From assembly GCF_030704535.1 (NCBI RefSeq), contig NC_081817.1:573001-637000 (forward strand): a stretch of DNA of 64,000 nt, in the 5' to 3' direction. Positions 11,960-25,671 of the stretch are shown in pieces; positions within the stretch are counted from its first letter, which is position 1; every line of letters starts with the position of its first letter. This stretch comes from Vitis vinifera (lineage: Eukaryota > Streptophyta > Magnoliopsida > Vitales > Vitaceae). A model generated the notes under the pieces. It was not told the DNA's origin, ran no database searches, and saw only the letters and a list, made by a program, of their open reading frames with translations. The translations under genes and the position numbers were made by a program.

Positions 11960-14900
11960 TGCCTTTGGAGGTAGGGTAGATATGTTCCTTGTGCAAGCTG
12001 ACACAGACATGTTTCCAAACACAGGGCGGCAAAGGTCCCTATTCCGGTATTCTCACATGGCTAATAATTTTGAGCCGACTACTCGGACCTTGTGACTTGT
12101 CAGATTTACTTTCCACTTTCCATTATATATCAATCACCTACTTATTTGTCCGGATCCATGAGAAATATAGAGCCAGTGTTTTTAAAAACAGTTTCTACCG
12201 TCCGCTTATAAATTATTTTTAAAAACAATTATTTATTTTTATGATAAAAAATAATTTCACCTGAAAAAAAATAGTTTTTAGACAATTTGGTACGAAAATA
12301 ATTTATTTTTAAAAACATATTTTAGTTATTTTTTAAAAATATTTTGATTATGTTTCTAAAAAAATTCATTATACATCACTGAGAATACCTTTACCTTTAC
12401 CATAGTTTTACGTCAAATATAATGAGAAAACTGTTTTGTATATTTAAGTTTTTGAATAGAATTTTATTCTTAAAAATTGTTTTAAAAAAATGTTTTTGAA
12501 AATAATTTTCAAAATAGTATCAAACATGTCCTTATTTTTTAGAACTGATTTTAAAACTTTGCCAAGCACACCCAGGCTATGAATGATGTTGGTTCTTTTC
12601 ACGTCTCTTTATGATATAGATTTTTTCATAAAGACTCTTTGAATAATATTTACAAAATATAATTTAGTTACATATAAAAAATAAAGATTACTTTTTATGG
12701 CACTTAATCACTGTCATGGTTTGGTATAAGTCGATATTCGATGGTAATTTTATATCCGAATACCCCACAACCAAACCTAGCCTGCTACAATACAAAATAC
12801 AAATCAATTTCAAAGTTCCCATATATATATTTATTTATTTATTTCTTGCTATTAATAGATTATAAAGGTATTCCCCACTGTTCCCATGGCAGCCGCTCAT
12901 CATCGCTTATCTTCCTCTAATTTAATTTTTTTATTGTGGGGCTTCAATCATCACTCTTCACTCTTGCCAATTCTATAATCATATGACATGTGTTGTATAA
13001 CAACGCATGGTATTTTTTTTAATTCTTAATTTTTGTGGGCTTACAATGAATCACATCATCATCGTGCTTCAAAAATATTAAAAAATAATGTCACTGATAG
13101 GATGAATTATTCGAGAACCTTATTTTGTTAGATTCTCTTGAGAAAAACATTTAAAAATAATATAAAAAAAAGCTTAAATTGTAGGACCCTCTTTATCAGT
13201 ATTTGATTATTTGTATTTATTTTTTTAATTGAGGTGCAATAATGTTATGCTGAAGCTTTCGAGTGGGTGTGATGTTATATTGAAGTTATAAAAGATTTGA
13301 TTTATATTTGTTTAATACTCATTGATTTTCATATAATACGATGTCAAACATTGCTCAAGATTTGTCACTTAATTTTTGTTTCTCAAAAACTTTATTATTG
13401 AAAATCAATTTCAACTAATTATTTAAGTTATTCTTAAAGCTTTTGAGCCTTTCCATAATGCAAACAAGATATTATTATCCCTATATTTAATAAATTATAA
13501 TTCGATCAATATTATCGACATTGTGCCATCATAAGAATTGTAGTGTATAATAGAACACCTTATATTTTGAGTTTGATATTATTCATTTTTTGTGGGGTTA
13601 TAAGGAAACACAATATCATCATGTGTTTTGTAACATTAATTAGATCATTGATTCGGTTGTTGTGTATATAAGATTTGGAAAACAACATTTGAAATACAGT
13701 ATTATTAATTAGATGACTTGTTGGATAATCATATTATAGTTAAGAACATGAAAATTTTATGTTGTTAATGTTCTTATTAATGAGTTTAATAAACAAAATA
13801 GTATTATCTTGTAGAAACTATAGTGTCACTAAATTATAATTGGTTTATGTTTGGAGGTAGGGTTGATATGTTTCTTGGAGTAAGGGTATAAATAAGGTTG
13901 ATTCAATTAGTTTTTGGTAAAAAATGAATTGAATTGTTATAATCGGTTTTATATGAGATAAAAATTGAATTAATCAAATTTTGAGTGAAAAACCGAACCA
14001 AACTAAGCTTTTTGAGGTTGGTTTGATTCAGTTTTCCTGGATTAGTTTTGATCCAACTTAATAGTCTTTTTTAGTTCTAAACTCAATTATAAATTTGTGT
14101 TTTTTTTAATCCAGAAACTTATTAATTTGAGTTTATATTATACCATAATTCTAATTTATTTTTAAAATTAATTGATATCAACTTGGACTTAATGTAAAAA
14201 AAATATATTAAATATAATTAGAATTAATTTGATCATAATATAAAAAAAAATGAATTACTTTAATAAAATCCAATATAAAAAAACTTATCAAATATTAAAC
14301 AGTTATATAAAAGATTTAAAATATTAGTTGGTTAAATTTTTATTGGTTGAAAAGTAAGAAAATTGAAAATCAAATCGACAAAGTCTGATTTTCAAAATTT
14401 TCAAACCAAATCAATTTTTTTTATTATTAAAAACTGAATCAATATAATCAATTTTGATTAGATTGGATCAATTTGTTAGCTTTTGTCTATTTAAAGTAAT
14501 AATTGATAACCTATCAAACAAATTATTTTTACTTCAATTTGCATAATAAAATTCTAACTCAATTCAATTTTTGTCACCCCAAGTAGGGTGGAGTTAAAAA
14601 TATGGTACATGTACCACCATTCTTAAAAAACTACTAAGTCTAATAAGCATGAGATTTCCTCCACTTCGGAAATATTATATTAAAAAAATAAATAAATAAA
14701 ACTTTTCAACGATAATTTTTTATCCAAATACCCCACTACCTAACCTATCCTAAGAGTGCTACAATACAAAATACCTAGTAGTATTTTATATTTATATATT
14801 TCTTGGGATTCATAGATCATAAAAGTATTCTCCACTTTCCTGATGGCAGCCAGCCATCATTTAATCCTTACATCCCTAATCTTCCTTTAGTTTTTTATTA

Positions 14901-16080
14901 TATCCAGGGGCTTCATCCATCACTATTGCTAATTGTACACCTAGGTGATATGTGTCGTGTAACAAGGCATGCTATTTTTTTCTAATTCTTAATTATTGTG
15001 AGCTTACAATGAATCACATCATCATTGTGCTTCAAAAATACTAAAAAATAATGTCATTGACTTTGTTAGATTCTTTTGAAAAAAAAATGTTTTTTAAATT
15101 TAAAAAATACTTGAATAATAGGATTCCTATTGATTGGCATTTTGTTATTTGTATTTCTTAATAATGTCTTTTCTTAAGCCTTCGACTACATTACTTGAAT
15201 AATGATTTCTTTTATGTGATATGATATTGAAACAATAAAAAATTTGATCTATACTTATTCCATACCCATCAATTTTTATATAAAATACCGAAAGTTTGAT
15301 GCTAAATTTCTATCATAATAAAGGGTCATAGTTTCATCGAGTCATGACTCTTAAACTAATGATATTATCTTAGAATTGGGTTGAGTCATAGTTTCTTAAG
15401 TTTGGGAGATTAATATGTAATTTGAAAAACGTTCTTAAGTCTATTACAATAAGTTTAAATCATGGTTTTTTAAGCTCAATGAACGAGTTATATAAGTGAT
15501 TTTCTTCTTGAACAAGTTTGATTCATGGTTTTTAAGTTCAAGGGATGATTCACTTTAACGAAATTCTTTCAAAATATAACACCAAGTGATTATGTTCTTT
15601 TAGAACTCATGGGGTAGAATGTCAAATATTGCTTAAAAATTTGTCACTCTATGTTCATTTATCAAAAAACTTCATTATTTAACTACTCATCTAAGTTACT
15701 ATGAGCCTTTTACCTTTAATAATGCAAACAAGATATTATCTTTAGATCTAATCAAATTACAATTCAATTATTATTATTGACATCATACAACTATATGTGA
15801 CACTTGTGGCTTAAAATGAAAGATGTTATATTTTGGGCTTAGTCTTATCTATTTTTTATGGGGTTATGAGAAAACACGTTATCATCGTGTGCAATGTAAC
15901 ATTAATTGGACAACTGATTTAATTAGTTGTTGTGTAGTTGAGACTTAAAAGATAATATTTAAAGTATAATATTATTAATTGAATGACTTAATGGATAATC
16001 GTATTATGGCTAAGAACATGACATTTTTACGTTATGAATGTTTTTGCTAGTGAATTTTAATAAGCAAAATATTTTAATTT
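11960..16080 (+). repeat. diverged tandem duplication, about 2 kb units
   Basis: Two direct copies, roughly 11,960-13,850 and 13,851-16,080. Matching landmarks are the opening TTTGGAGGTAGGGT (11,965 and 13,851), the ATACCCCAC...CTACAATACAAAATAC stretch (about 12,758 and 14,720), ATGGCAGCC (about 12,887 and 14,842), GCTTACAATGAATCACATCA (about 13,039 and 15,002), and AATGCAAACAAGATATTAT (about 13,458 and 15,720). The right copy has about 300 bp extra near 15,300-15,600. No open frame is conserved between copies, so this looks like duplicated non-coding DNA or an unrecognised old mobile element. Confidence 0.8.
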
Positions 16081-18559
16081 TATGAAAACTCATGTGAAAA
16101 AAAAGAATTCAAAAGCTTATTATTTTTTAACAAAAATAAGACATTAACTACAAATGAAAAATAAAATATCTCCATTTTGGTTTCAATTGAAGATCATTGA
16201 TAAGATATTTAAGGATACTCATTCTCTTTTTAGTAATTCTTCATTTGCATTTTTTAAAATATCTCTATCATTTTCATTGTGCTTTAAATTAGTAATATAT
16301 GACTTCGATTAAAAAAATCATAAAAATATGTGAAAATAATACAAATACATGATTAATAACGCAACTATGATATTAGATATTTATTCTGGACTATCTTTGA
16401 TTCCTATTCAAAAACATGATCATTTTTTTCTAATAAAAATGAGACAAAAAAACAAACTAGATTTTCATATTTCATTCGATTTATAAAGAAGAACATCAAT
16501 TATTGAGAAAGTTTGAGTTTTAGGCTGACACGGAAGGATTTTGTCCGTAGGCCACACCATTTGTAATAGCATACTACTGTCTAGTGTCCACTCACAAAAA
16601 TGAAGTACAACCCAATTGATAGAGGTTGAGAGGATCACATAAACAATATGGTCCCTACCCACGTTCAACTTCTCCAACCCATAATCAAAGGTTTTTCCAT
16701 ATAGGTTCACTTTTGGCCTCCCTTTCATCCTCCTCCACTCCCATCTCATCCACAATCTAGTAGTCTAAGTGGAGTCATCAAACATGAGGTATATGGTCTA
16801 CTTTAGAATATGTTTTTTTAGGGTTGGACCATTCATTTTATACTTTTACGATTTTATTTTAATAATATTTTTATTAAAAGTATGGGTAATTTTAATATTT
16901 TAAAAAATTATAATTAAATTTTTAGATATAACCGAATGCAAAACGTGGTTCTTTCTGTTTTTTTAAAAAAGAAAGTGGCTGTACTTTAAGAATCTGACTT
17001 TCTTAAAAAAGAAAGTGTTTACTTATAATTAAAAAAAATTTATAAACATGAATTATAAAACATAAGTAATTATTTTATTATCTTATCGTATCTTTTTTTT
17101 TTTTTTAATAAAAGTAAGAGGCTATATTTTCAAAATATAGATAAACTACATTGAAAGATATAAGATTTATATTTAAATATCTTTAAAAATTATGTTTATC
17201 TTTTTAGCATTCTAGAAACTTTCATCAGCGGGATTCATTGACAAACACTATCTAATGTCATCAATCACCTCTAACATAACGACAAACATTATCTAATGTC
17301 ACTCATCACTTCTAACATATTGTTACTATCATTCATTAACAAGTATTTACTTTGATTTTTCCAATCAATATAAAACACAAACAATAAAACAACTATTTCA
17401 ATTCCAAAGTTTCAAATTTCAAACCAACTAACTACCCTTTTGATATGAATAATTAACACTTAGTGGGGTGGGGCCTCTTGTCATATTCAAAAGCCAGCAA
17501 TTATCTAATTGAAAGTTAATAATTGATTAATGAACATCACACAAAGCTAAAAATAGTTTTTAACATGTGATTGTTTTCTGTTTTCAATATCAATTCTTTT
17601 GATATCATCTCTTTAGTTGACACTATTGACTAACAAAAGCATTATTGATACATAGAAAAATGGATATTCACTTGAGCACGACAATGTAATAGCACCCTTA
17701 TATTATTATCTATTTTAGTGGTAGTTAAGAGCCATCTCGATAGGTCATTAAGAAAATATTAAGTTAAAACTCACATGTGATGTTAAGAAATAAAGTGGAA
17801 TTTCTAATTTAGACTTCTATGGTACTCGAAAGCCATAGTCACATAAAATAAAGTTTTTTATTTTTAACTTAATTTTTATTATTTTATATTATAATAAAAA
17901 AAATTTAAGATATCATACAATGAAATTTAAATTGTTAGATCTTTGATACATTCAAAATCAATAATATCGTAACGTTGAAATTCAATCATACATATAAGAG
18001 ATTTCGATTAATTAAAAATTCAATGTGATATCGATGGGGTCCTTTGGATTTCACTTAATTGATCATTAGGGAAATGAAAATTTGAGTATGGGGCTATGCT
18101 AGTAGGCCATGGATGCACCCAATAAAATGTTTTTAGGGACACATCTTCTCAAACCCTAAAGATTTTCCTGGTAGTGAAAGGGTGAGAAGGCTGCACTTTA
18201 ATGGTGGAAAGTGCAGCCAAGAATGATGTGATTTATATGAGTACTAGCTCACTTTCATGCTTATGTATGCTAAAGCCTAATCTTTTCCTATTACCCACTA
18301 ATTAATCACCTTAATCAGCGGAAATTGAATCAACGTAGAGGCCCCATCTCCAACATTGACAGTAAACTAATTGTCACATGTGATGAATGAGAGTTCCATC
18401 AAATTTCTGTATCTGTTCCAATTCTATTATTACTGTAAATCCCTCCATGATTACAAGATTTACAGTTAATAATCGACAAATGCGACTGATCATTATTGCT
18501 ATCTGATCTACAACCAACGAACAATAGAGCTGGCTAGCTATGTATTGATATACATTAAT
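16081..18559. other. AT-rich spacer downstream of JOX
   Basis: No supported gene. A 96-codon minus-strand frame at 16465-16755 has no recognisable domain. The last few hundred bases before 18560 are likely the 3' UTR and flank of the minus-strand JOX gene. Confidence 0.5.
17240..17321 (+). repeat. 41-bp tandem repeat, two copies
   Basis: GACAAACAC/TTATCTAATGTC followed by ATCACcTCTAACATA occurs twice back to back with a few differences. Confidence 0.8.
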
Positions 18560-20219
18560 TCATCTAGGGGACTTTAGAGATTCAACTTGGGATTTGCCTC
18601 TTGGACCCCTCATCCTTATGTAAAGTCTGTACTGATCAAATGTCATGCCTGGGTACAAGGCTGGTGTATCCGGTGTCACGAGCGCCTTCACTGGCTCGAT
18701 CAGTATATCGCTCTTCGGGTTGTAGAAGAAGGCGAGGGACACGCGTTCTTTGAGCGAATTCACCATTACTCTATGCTCCACACTCTTGTAGATTGCATTG
18801 CTTAGAACCTAATCAAATTCCAGAAAAGAATAGAAAAAAAAAAGGTCAATCTATAGCAGTTTTTTCCTTTATTTATTTTGGGAATTAATAGCAAAATGAT
18901 GAGAAAGTGGAGATGGAAAAAAAAGGGGCGTGTAGACTATATAAGAATGGTAGGACATACTGTGAGGACAAGTTGGTCAAGTAGGCTAGTGGGGGTGGGG
19001 TTGTTAGGTTGGGAGGAATCAAAGAGGAAATTCGTGCACCTCTTGTTACTCTTGGGGAGCCTTAGTCCTGAATATTATCTCTCTCCTTTCTCCTTTCTAC
19101 AAGTACAAAAAAAGACAAGCCGAAAAAACACGTTTTTGATTTTTATTTTTTGACTAAAGCTGAAGGTGCCTCAATTGGCCCATCATCAAAAGGATGATGA
19201 CCCCCTCCATGTGCCTATGGTTCATGCATCCCAACAAAATACTTCCCACCCCTAAAAAGAAGCTCAGAATAGAGATATTGGAGGTCCAAGTACCTGAATT
19301 TGATCCCCTATGTTGACTATGAAGGCATGCGGAGCTGGTTTAACAGTGATCCATTTGTGGTCCTTGCGTACTTGAAGACCGGGAACATCGTGATCCGGTA
19401 GCAGAAAGGTCATGCCACCAGGGTCTGAATGGGATGAGAGACCCAAAGTTAGGTCAGGCTGTGGACACCTTGGATAAAAATTCACCCTCAGGCAGGCCCC
19501 TATGTCGTCCCCACCAAACGCATTTTGTAGATACTCTTCCTTTAATCCAAGGTTTATAGACAAAACCTTCATTAATTTCCCGGCCAGTTCGACCACTTGT
19601 TTGCCATACTCCTCAATCACTTCCCTACAAAATATACTACTAGTTATTGCATTTTACTTCACTATGAGTAGTCTATTTGAGAAGCAGAGAGATGTTATCG
19701 AGAGTTGAAATTTAATTACCTCAAAGCAAGAGGTGGGGAAGGCCACTTGTTATGATCTTTTAGCGAGGAGGGCCTGTAGTGGAGGAAGTAGTAGTCGCTC
19801 CAATCAAGAATGGCACCTTTTTCTACTCCTAATCGGCTTCCATACCCTTCGTATGTCTTGGGGGAGTTTGCGTACACTTGCTTCATTTCCATTGGAAGAT
19901 GAAAGAAGTCTCGCCATACCTCGCGAGCTTGGTCCATCAAGTCGGGGCTCACGCCATGGTTCACGACCTGGAAAAAACCCCACTCTCTACATGCTTGGTA
20001 GATTAGCTCAATTATGGAGGAGTTCAGCATAAGACCATGCTGATCATCAAAGAGACCTTCGAGATCAATTACAGGGATATTCGTCTGAGTGTTCTCAGAA
20101 AACCCCTCAGGCCTCTCCATTGATGGTTTGATATATTGATCAGGGATCACAGCCACGCCACTATCAGACAAAGATTGGACCCTGACTATTGGCTCAGGCC
20201 AATCTTGTGGGCAATTCAT
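18560..20219 (-). CDS. JOX: jasmonate-induced oxygenase (2-oxoglutarate/Fe(II) dioxygenase)
   Basis: Cytosolic dioxygenase that in Arabidopsis hydroxylates jasmonic acid to 12-hydroxy-JA, dampening the hormone. Exons on the minus strand are 20219-19720, 19624-19294 and 18808-18560, in phase, 1080 nt, 359 residues. The start MNCPQDWPEPIVRVQSL is the typical JOX N-terminus. The DIOX_N domain includes WGFFQVVNHGV; the catalytic domain has H232-x-D234 and H289 for iron and R299-x-S301 for 2-oxoglutarate. R213, R338 and R342 align, with a constant offset of 12, to arginines I recall as jasmonate-binding in Arabidopsis JOX2. The C-terminus GKSQVESLKSPR is also JOX-like. The alternative, another DOXC enzyme such as a flavonoid oxygenase, is less likely because whole-length similarity to At5g05600 is high. 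Confidence 0.93.
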
Positions 20220-20287
20220 GTCTGGCGCCTCTGGCTTCCAAGGTTGATCCTTTAAAAGTACGATGAAAATTCAGCCTATCCAGAGAG

Positions 20288-20292
20288 AGAAA

Positions 20293-20324
<32 letters not shown>

Positions 20325-20340
20325 GAGCGAGAGAGAGGGG
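20288..20340. repeat. (GAAA)n / GA-rich microsatellite upstream of JOX
   Basis: Seven to eight GAAA units followed by GA and G runs, 70-120 bp upstream of the JOX ATG. On the coding strand this is a pyrimidine-rich (TTTC/CT) tract, likely in the 5' leader or core promoter. Confidence 0.85.
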
Positions 20341-23300
20341 GGGAGAAAAAAAGGAAAAGGGATAAAAGAGATGAGGCCCTGGAGGGATTGGGATTGGGAT
20401 GGTAGTTGAAGAGTAAAGCAGTGAGGCTTGTATTCATTCATCCAAGCGAAGTGGACGTGAAGGACAACGTGAAATTTGTGGGCATATAAAAAATGAAAAA
20501 ACAAAGAAGAACAGCAGCTTCATTTGTATGTTTGCTGTGTGTGTCTGAGGTTGACAGGCCATTGCTCTGCTCATCTCTCTCTTTCTCTCTCTGCCTTGTT
20601 CAATTTGATTTACTCCACACCCACCATCGGTCAACATTGACATTGGGGTTATATAATAATAGTAATAGTAGAAATAGTAATCATATAAGATCAGCCCATC
20701 GGTACTTATCAAAGTTCAAATTAGGACATATTGTACCAATACACCAGACAAGAAATATCTGAAATAAACGATTCCAAATTATCAAGAAATTAAGTTCAAA
20801 TTGTACAAATATATGAGACATAAAACATATGAAATAATCATGTACAAATAAACAAACCTAAATTATGATAAAATTAACCAAAATTAAAATCTCTTATATA
20901 AAATCATATCTAAACAAACAGACTCGATATATAATAAACGAAGTTTAAGTATTAAATAATATGTATGTATATCAGATATTGATTGATCTACCTTGAAATA
21001 TTTGAAAACCAACCTCCAAGAAGAGTCAAATTCACTCAAACAATTTTTTTTACTAAAAATAAAGGAGATTTTATTCCCTTATCAATTAAGTAATGAAAAT
21101 TGAGTTAATTATATATATATATATATAAAGTAAAAGGCGATGGAATAGGTAGTGAAGATATGACCTAAAATATTTGAAAATCACCAAAATAGCTTTGAAG
21201 CGATCTTATTACTGAAAAAGTGAAGATTTCCTTCCCTTGAAAGCGAGCCATTGATTTTTGAGCCAACGAACCCACCATAAAGAGCATTCAAACTTATATT
21301 AATCCATACAGGTATGCCTAAAAGGAAAGTGAGATTCCATTTGCATTCACAAGATGGGTTAATATATCAGATTCTTACGTTGGATTTTTGGATTTGATTG
21401 GATTTTGTAATTAAAATACTTTATTTGTCTCATTTAAATGTCATAAAAAACATAAAAATAAACTTAAAAACATAACAAGAAAATTGAATTTTTGTACAAG
21501 AAATTTCAAATAATAACCTATTAAAAAGAAAAAAAAATAAAATTTGGTAACTGTTTTTTAAAACTATTCTAAAAAATAGTTATTAAAAACATTTTTTGTA
21601 AATTATTTTTAAAATTTTTTTAATAATTTATAAAACAAAAATTTATTTAAAACCTGAAATGTTTTTAATATTTTAAAACATATTTTAAAAATAATTTTTA
21701 TGTTTAAAAATTTATTTATAATTATTTTTTAAAAAACAAATGAAAACATATTAGAGATGTTTTTTAAAATAAAAAATAGAAAATAATTTTTTTTTATTAA
21801 ACATATTTTTAATTTTTTTTCCTTTGTTCTTGTTTTTTTATTTTGAAAAACAAAAAATTATTATAAAAAACAATCATCAAACAACCCTAGTGAGAAAATA
21901 AATATCAAATACTAACCTTGTTTTTTTTCCCTCTCTGATATTACGTCCACAGTGTCGAAAAACAGAAAGTAAGAAATGGATGAAAATTGAGGAAGAGATC
22001 ATGGATCTTTTATAATGTGAAGAAGAAGAATGAGAAATGGAAAAGGGCCACGTCGACAGAAAGCACCAAAAAAAAGGGCCATTCTGCATGCAATTAAGAC
22101 AACACGTGGAGGAAATGATTTTCCATTTTTCCACGTGCCTAATTACATTAAATCCTACCGACCGACTTTCTTGGTTTTTTTAATTATACAGACTTTTAAA
22201 GCTATAGTCATTTATGACCTAAAGATGACAGGAATGTATGGGTACAGCTTTCCTTTTTCTTTTCAAGGAGTTGGTGAATTATTATATAGAAACTATGGGG
22301 ATAGAAGGATACATTTTTTTTTTTAATCAAACCATTTAGATAAAATTTTATTTAAGAATTCAAATATTTTAGACTTTGTAAAAAATATATATATAAAAAA
22401 AAAACACTTCTAATTTATTCTAGAAAGTAATTTGTTTTTAAAACAAATTTTGCAAAAATGATTTTCTATTTGAAGTTTAACAAACATGTTTTATAATTTA
22501 AAAAATTATTTTATATTTTAAAAATTATATGTTTTAACAAATGGTTACCAAATAAGTTCTAAGTTTTTGAGAATGCCTTTTAAGAATAATTATTAATTAA
22601 TTTTTAACAACAAAAATTTATTTGAGAATTCAAATATGAAAAAAAATAGAATTCTTATTGTTGGTGTATTCAATGTTTAATGAGATTCAATCTATCCATA
22701 ATTGATTCTTTTCTTCTCTTTTATAGACAAACGTCCATGATCACACGACTAATCATCTCGATCTACTAGTACATATTTGGAGGCACATTCTAATCTTGTG
22801 CTTTGAGGACATGTTCGCCTTTATGCCCCTAAAATTACGCCACTTTCTTTCTTGTTTCAAGACTCACGTTTTAAGTGTTGTCGATTACCGACAGTTTCAA
22901 GAAAATATCAACTTCGATGCTTCATCCTGATTGTATTGAATGGTTTCAAGCAATAGAGTGTTAGACCCAAACCCAATAAAACGAACTGATTATCTATCAA
23001 AACAAAGTCGAAGTGTTCAAAAGTGCTCGCACACACACTTATTCTATTTTTTGTAAACTTATGGTATATTAATATATACTCAAAGCTCATGTTTTATTTG
23101 TGAAAATGAGGAGTAATACTGGATATCTCATTTATTTTCTTCTTCATTTTCATATAATTCTCATATTTGGATAATTTAAGAGATAATTAAAATGAAATAA
23201 AATTGACTTCAATAGAAATAAAATTCAACTTATAAGTGAGATTTTAATTCTTACTAGTTATGAAGTATTTTGATTCCCTAGTGCAAATTATTTTTAAAAA

Positions 23301-24239
23301 TTTTAAAAATTAAAGACAACTTTTGGATAAGTTGTCTTTAAAAATAATTTTTTTATTTTGCATTTGTAAAAACTAAATTACAAATTCAATTGATATAATA
23401 TAAACTAACTTAATCATGTTTTATTAGAAACAAAAATAATTTTGTAATTCAAAATAAATAGTTTTTAACAAAACATTAATATTAATAATATAATAAAATC
23501 ATAAACTATATATATATATTTATAAATATTATATTAACATCTTATAGAAGCATAATTGATTTATTTTATTAAAAATAAATAATAATAATAATTCAAAATT
23601 AATAATTTCTAATACTAGTTTATATAATTTTATATTTTTATAAATATTATAAAATTTTGGATATTAACATAATGAGCCAAATATTTCATTAGATGCATAA
23701 ATTTATTAGTTAATCGCAAAGATGATATTCTAAATTTTTTATTTAATCTTTCATTAATTAATCAATTTTTTGAGTTTCAAATTATTTATAAAAATTATAA
23801 GATTTATTAAATAATTAAAAACATTAATTATGTCCATTATTTTTTATAGTGATTATATGTATTTTTGGAGTTTCAAATTATTTTTTAAAATTATTAATAA
23901 ATTTAATATAAAGTCTCATTTGATTTGAAACTCATTTTCTTTGGTGAAAAAAGATCAAAAAATTAGTTATATATTTTACTTTGTTTTTAAAAATTATTTC
24001 TAAATAATAACAACCAAATAGTGCTAAAATAATTTTAAAATAATTTTGTTTTTTAATCATAAGCCCAAATAAGTTTTTATTATTTATTAAAAAGAACTCT
24101 CAAAGATTTTTTTAGGTGAAAAAAAATATATATATTATGTACAAATATTATTGTCAATTTATTGTTTTTCATTTTTATTCCCGTTATTACTTAACATTGA
24201 AATAAAAACAAACTATGAATTGCTTCAGCTAACATTCCT
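20341..24239. other. JOX upstream region and AT-rich spacer
   Basis: JOX promoter lies at the left end. Beyond 20.7 kb the sequence is AT-rich with short simple repeats (for example AT at about 21,110-21,127) and no supported gene. The ORF-like stretches here have no domain features. Confidence 0.5.
21541..21888. mobile_element. MITE-like inverted-repeat element
   Basis: The left end reads TTTGGTAACTGTTTTTT; the reverse complement of the right end reads TTTGATGATTGTTTTTT, and the inside is A/T-rich without coding capacity. The size (about 350 bp) and termini fit a MITE. Target-site duplication is not clear. Confidence 0.45.
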
Positions 24240-25400
24240 ATATGCTTCTGTGAAACCAAGGTTTGGTTAATCTCGATTTTAATGATAACAAAACAGGGTT
24301 TAAAACTAATGATTATATTTCAAGTGTGATTAGGCAAGACGATTTTCAAAGTGGCAATCACAAAGACAAATCAAGTCAAGGAGAAATCATGAACAAAAAG
24401 ACCACCTCAAAGAGAAGTGTTTTTCAAGACCCAAGCTTCATAAGATCTATTTGTAAATTTGTTTGTGTACTAGGATTTTCATGCATTATATTCTTTATTT
24501 ATGCACTAAAATCATTCAATAGTTATTTTGTTTTAAATATTTTAAAATTCGATGATTTCATATTTTCAACTAAAACCTTATGTCAAATGTTTTTCAAACT
24601 TGTTTAAAAGGTTTTAAGTTGAAAAAGTTAGCTGTTGAGCCAAAAACGGTTCAACCGGTTGAACTGGATTAGGAACTGGTCGACCCTCAACTCAACCGGT
24701 CTAGGAATAAGTCGACCCACAGTTCAATCGGTCGACCGCCAACTCAACTTGTCGAGGGGTGCAAAAAACTTTCTTTCTTTTCCAGAATGGTTGTTCAACC
24801 GGATGATGAACCGGTTAAGGTCCAACGATCACCTGCCAAGTATTAAATACTAACGGCTAGTCAACCGGTTGACCTCCAACAATTAGTTTGACTTTTTTCC
24901 TCTATTAAAAGACTCAAAATCTTCATTGTTTACGAGCTTAACCTTCCCAAACATTTCTTGAATATATTTGAGCCTTGAAAGAGTGTTTTTTAGTGCATCA
25001 TTGTTCTAAAACTTGCATATCTTTAGTGCATTATTCAATCCTAATTTTTTTTGTATCATTTGAGCTAAAAGTTTTTGTACTAGGATTTTGTGAGATTATT
25101 TATTTATAAATCTTTGAGAGGAAGATTCTCAAGTGTGGGGTATCACTTGAGAGGTTGTTCACGAGTGGGGTATCTCTTAAGGATTGTAAAGGGTGCTTGG
25201 AGTCAAAAGTCCAAGATGGTGGATTGGAACCATAATCCAATTGTATTGCTTAAAAGCTTGGTTTGGAAGCCTTGAACTAGTGGAACCTCAAACTTGGAAT
25301 TGAAGCTGGAGGAGAGTGGATGTAGGCTGAATTGCGTCGAACCACTATAAAATCTTGTATTTGCATTTTCTTTTCTCTACTCTTTTACTTTATATGCAAT
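24240..25400 (+). mobile_element. LTR-retrotransposon LTR fragment (copia-like)
   Basis: The block opens with a GGTTTGGTTAATCTCGATTT...GATAACAAAAC stretch. It continues with multiple AACCGGTT / GGTCGACC repeats (24,650-24,870) and a segment with LTR-like leader features (GTGGGGTATC repeats at 25,135-25,175; CGAACCACTATAAAATCTTG at 25,339). This architecture is common in long copia-type LTRs of eudicots. Neither primer-binding site nor gag/pol is adjacent, so it is a solo or broken LTR. Ends are approximate. Confidence 0.5.
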
Positions 25401-25651
25401 TGTCTTTGTATTATTTTATTATATATTTTTATATAATAAAAATATATTATATATTTTTATATTTTTTATTTTTAATAAATCTTGAAGAGTATTATTGTGG
25501 TTTCCACGTGAAAATAATGGAGGAGAGCAATATGGAGCCCATATGGTAGACCAAATTAATGAATCCACGTGAAGTGTATAACCTGTACATGCATCATACT
25601 CCACAATAAATATTCAAAAGAAAAAAATCGTCCTATTATGAATTAAAAGTC

Positions 25652-25671
25652 GGGGGGGGGGGGGGGGGGGG
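25652..25671 (+). repeat. 20-nt poly-G tract
   Basis: Uninterrupted run of 20 G, preceded by C and followed by ACATTTTG, in an otherwise very AT-rich spacer. It could form a G-quadruplex. Exact length is prone to sequencing error. Confidence 0.85.

Noticed and set aside
16465..16755. 96-codon minus-strand open frame as a gene
   Set aside because: No recognisable domain, no start context or splice partners, and it sits in a repeat-rich spacer. It may be a relic but cannot be supported.
24263..24607. 114-codon plus-strand open frame
   Set aside because: Lies inside the LTR-like block, with biased Phe/Lys/Ser composition and no domain; chance frame in LTR DNA.
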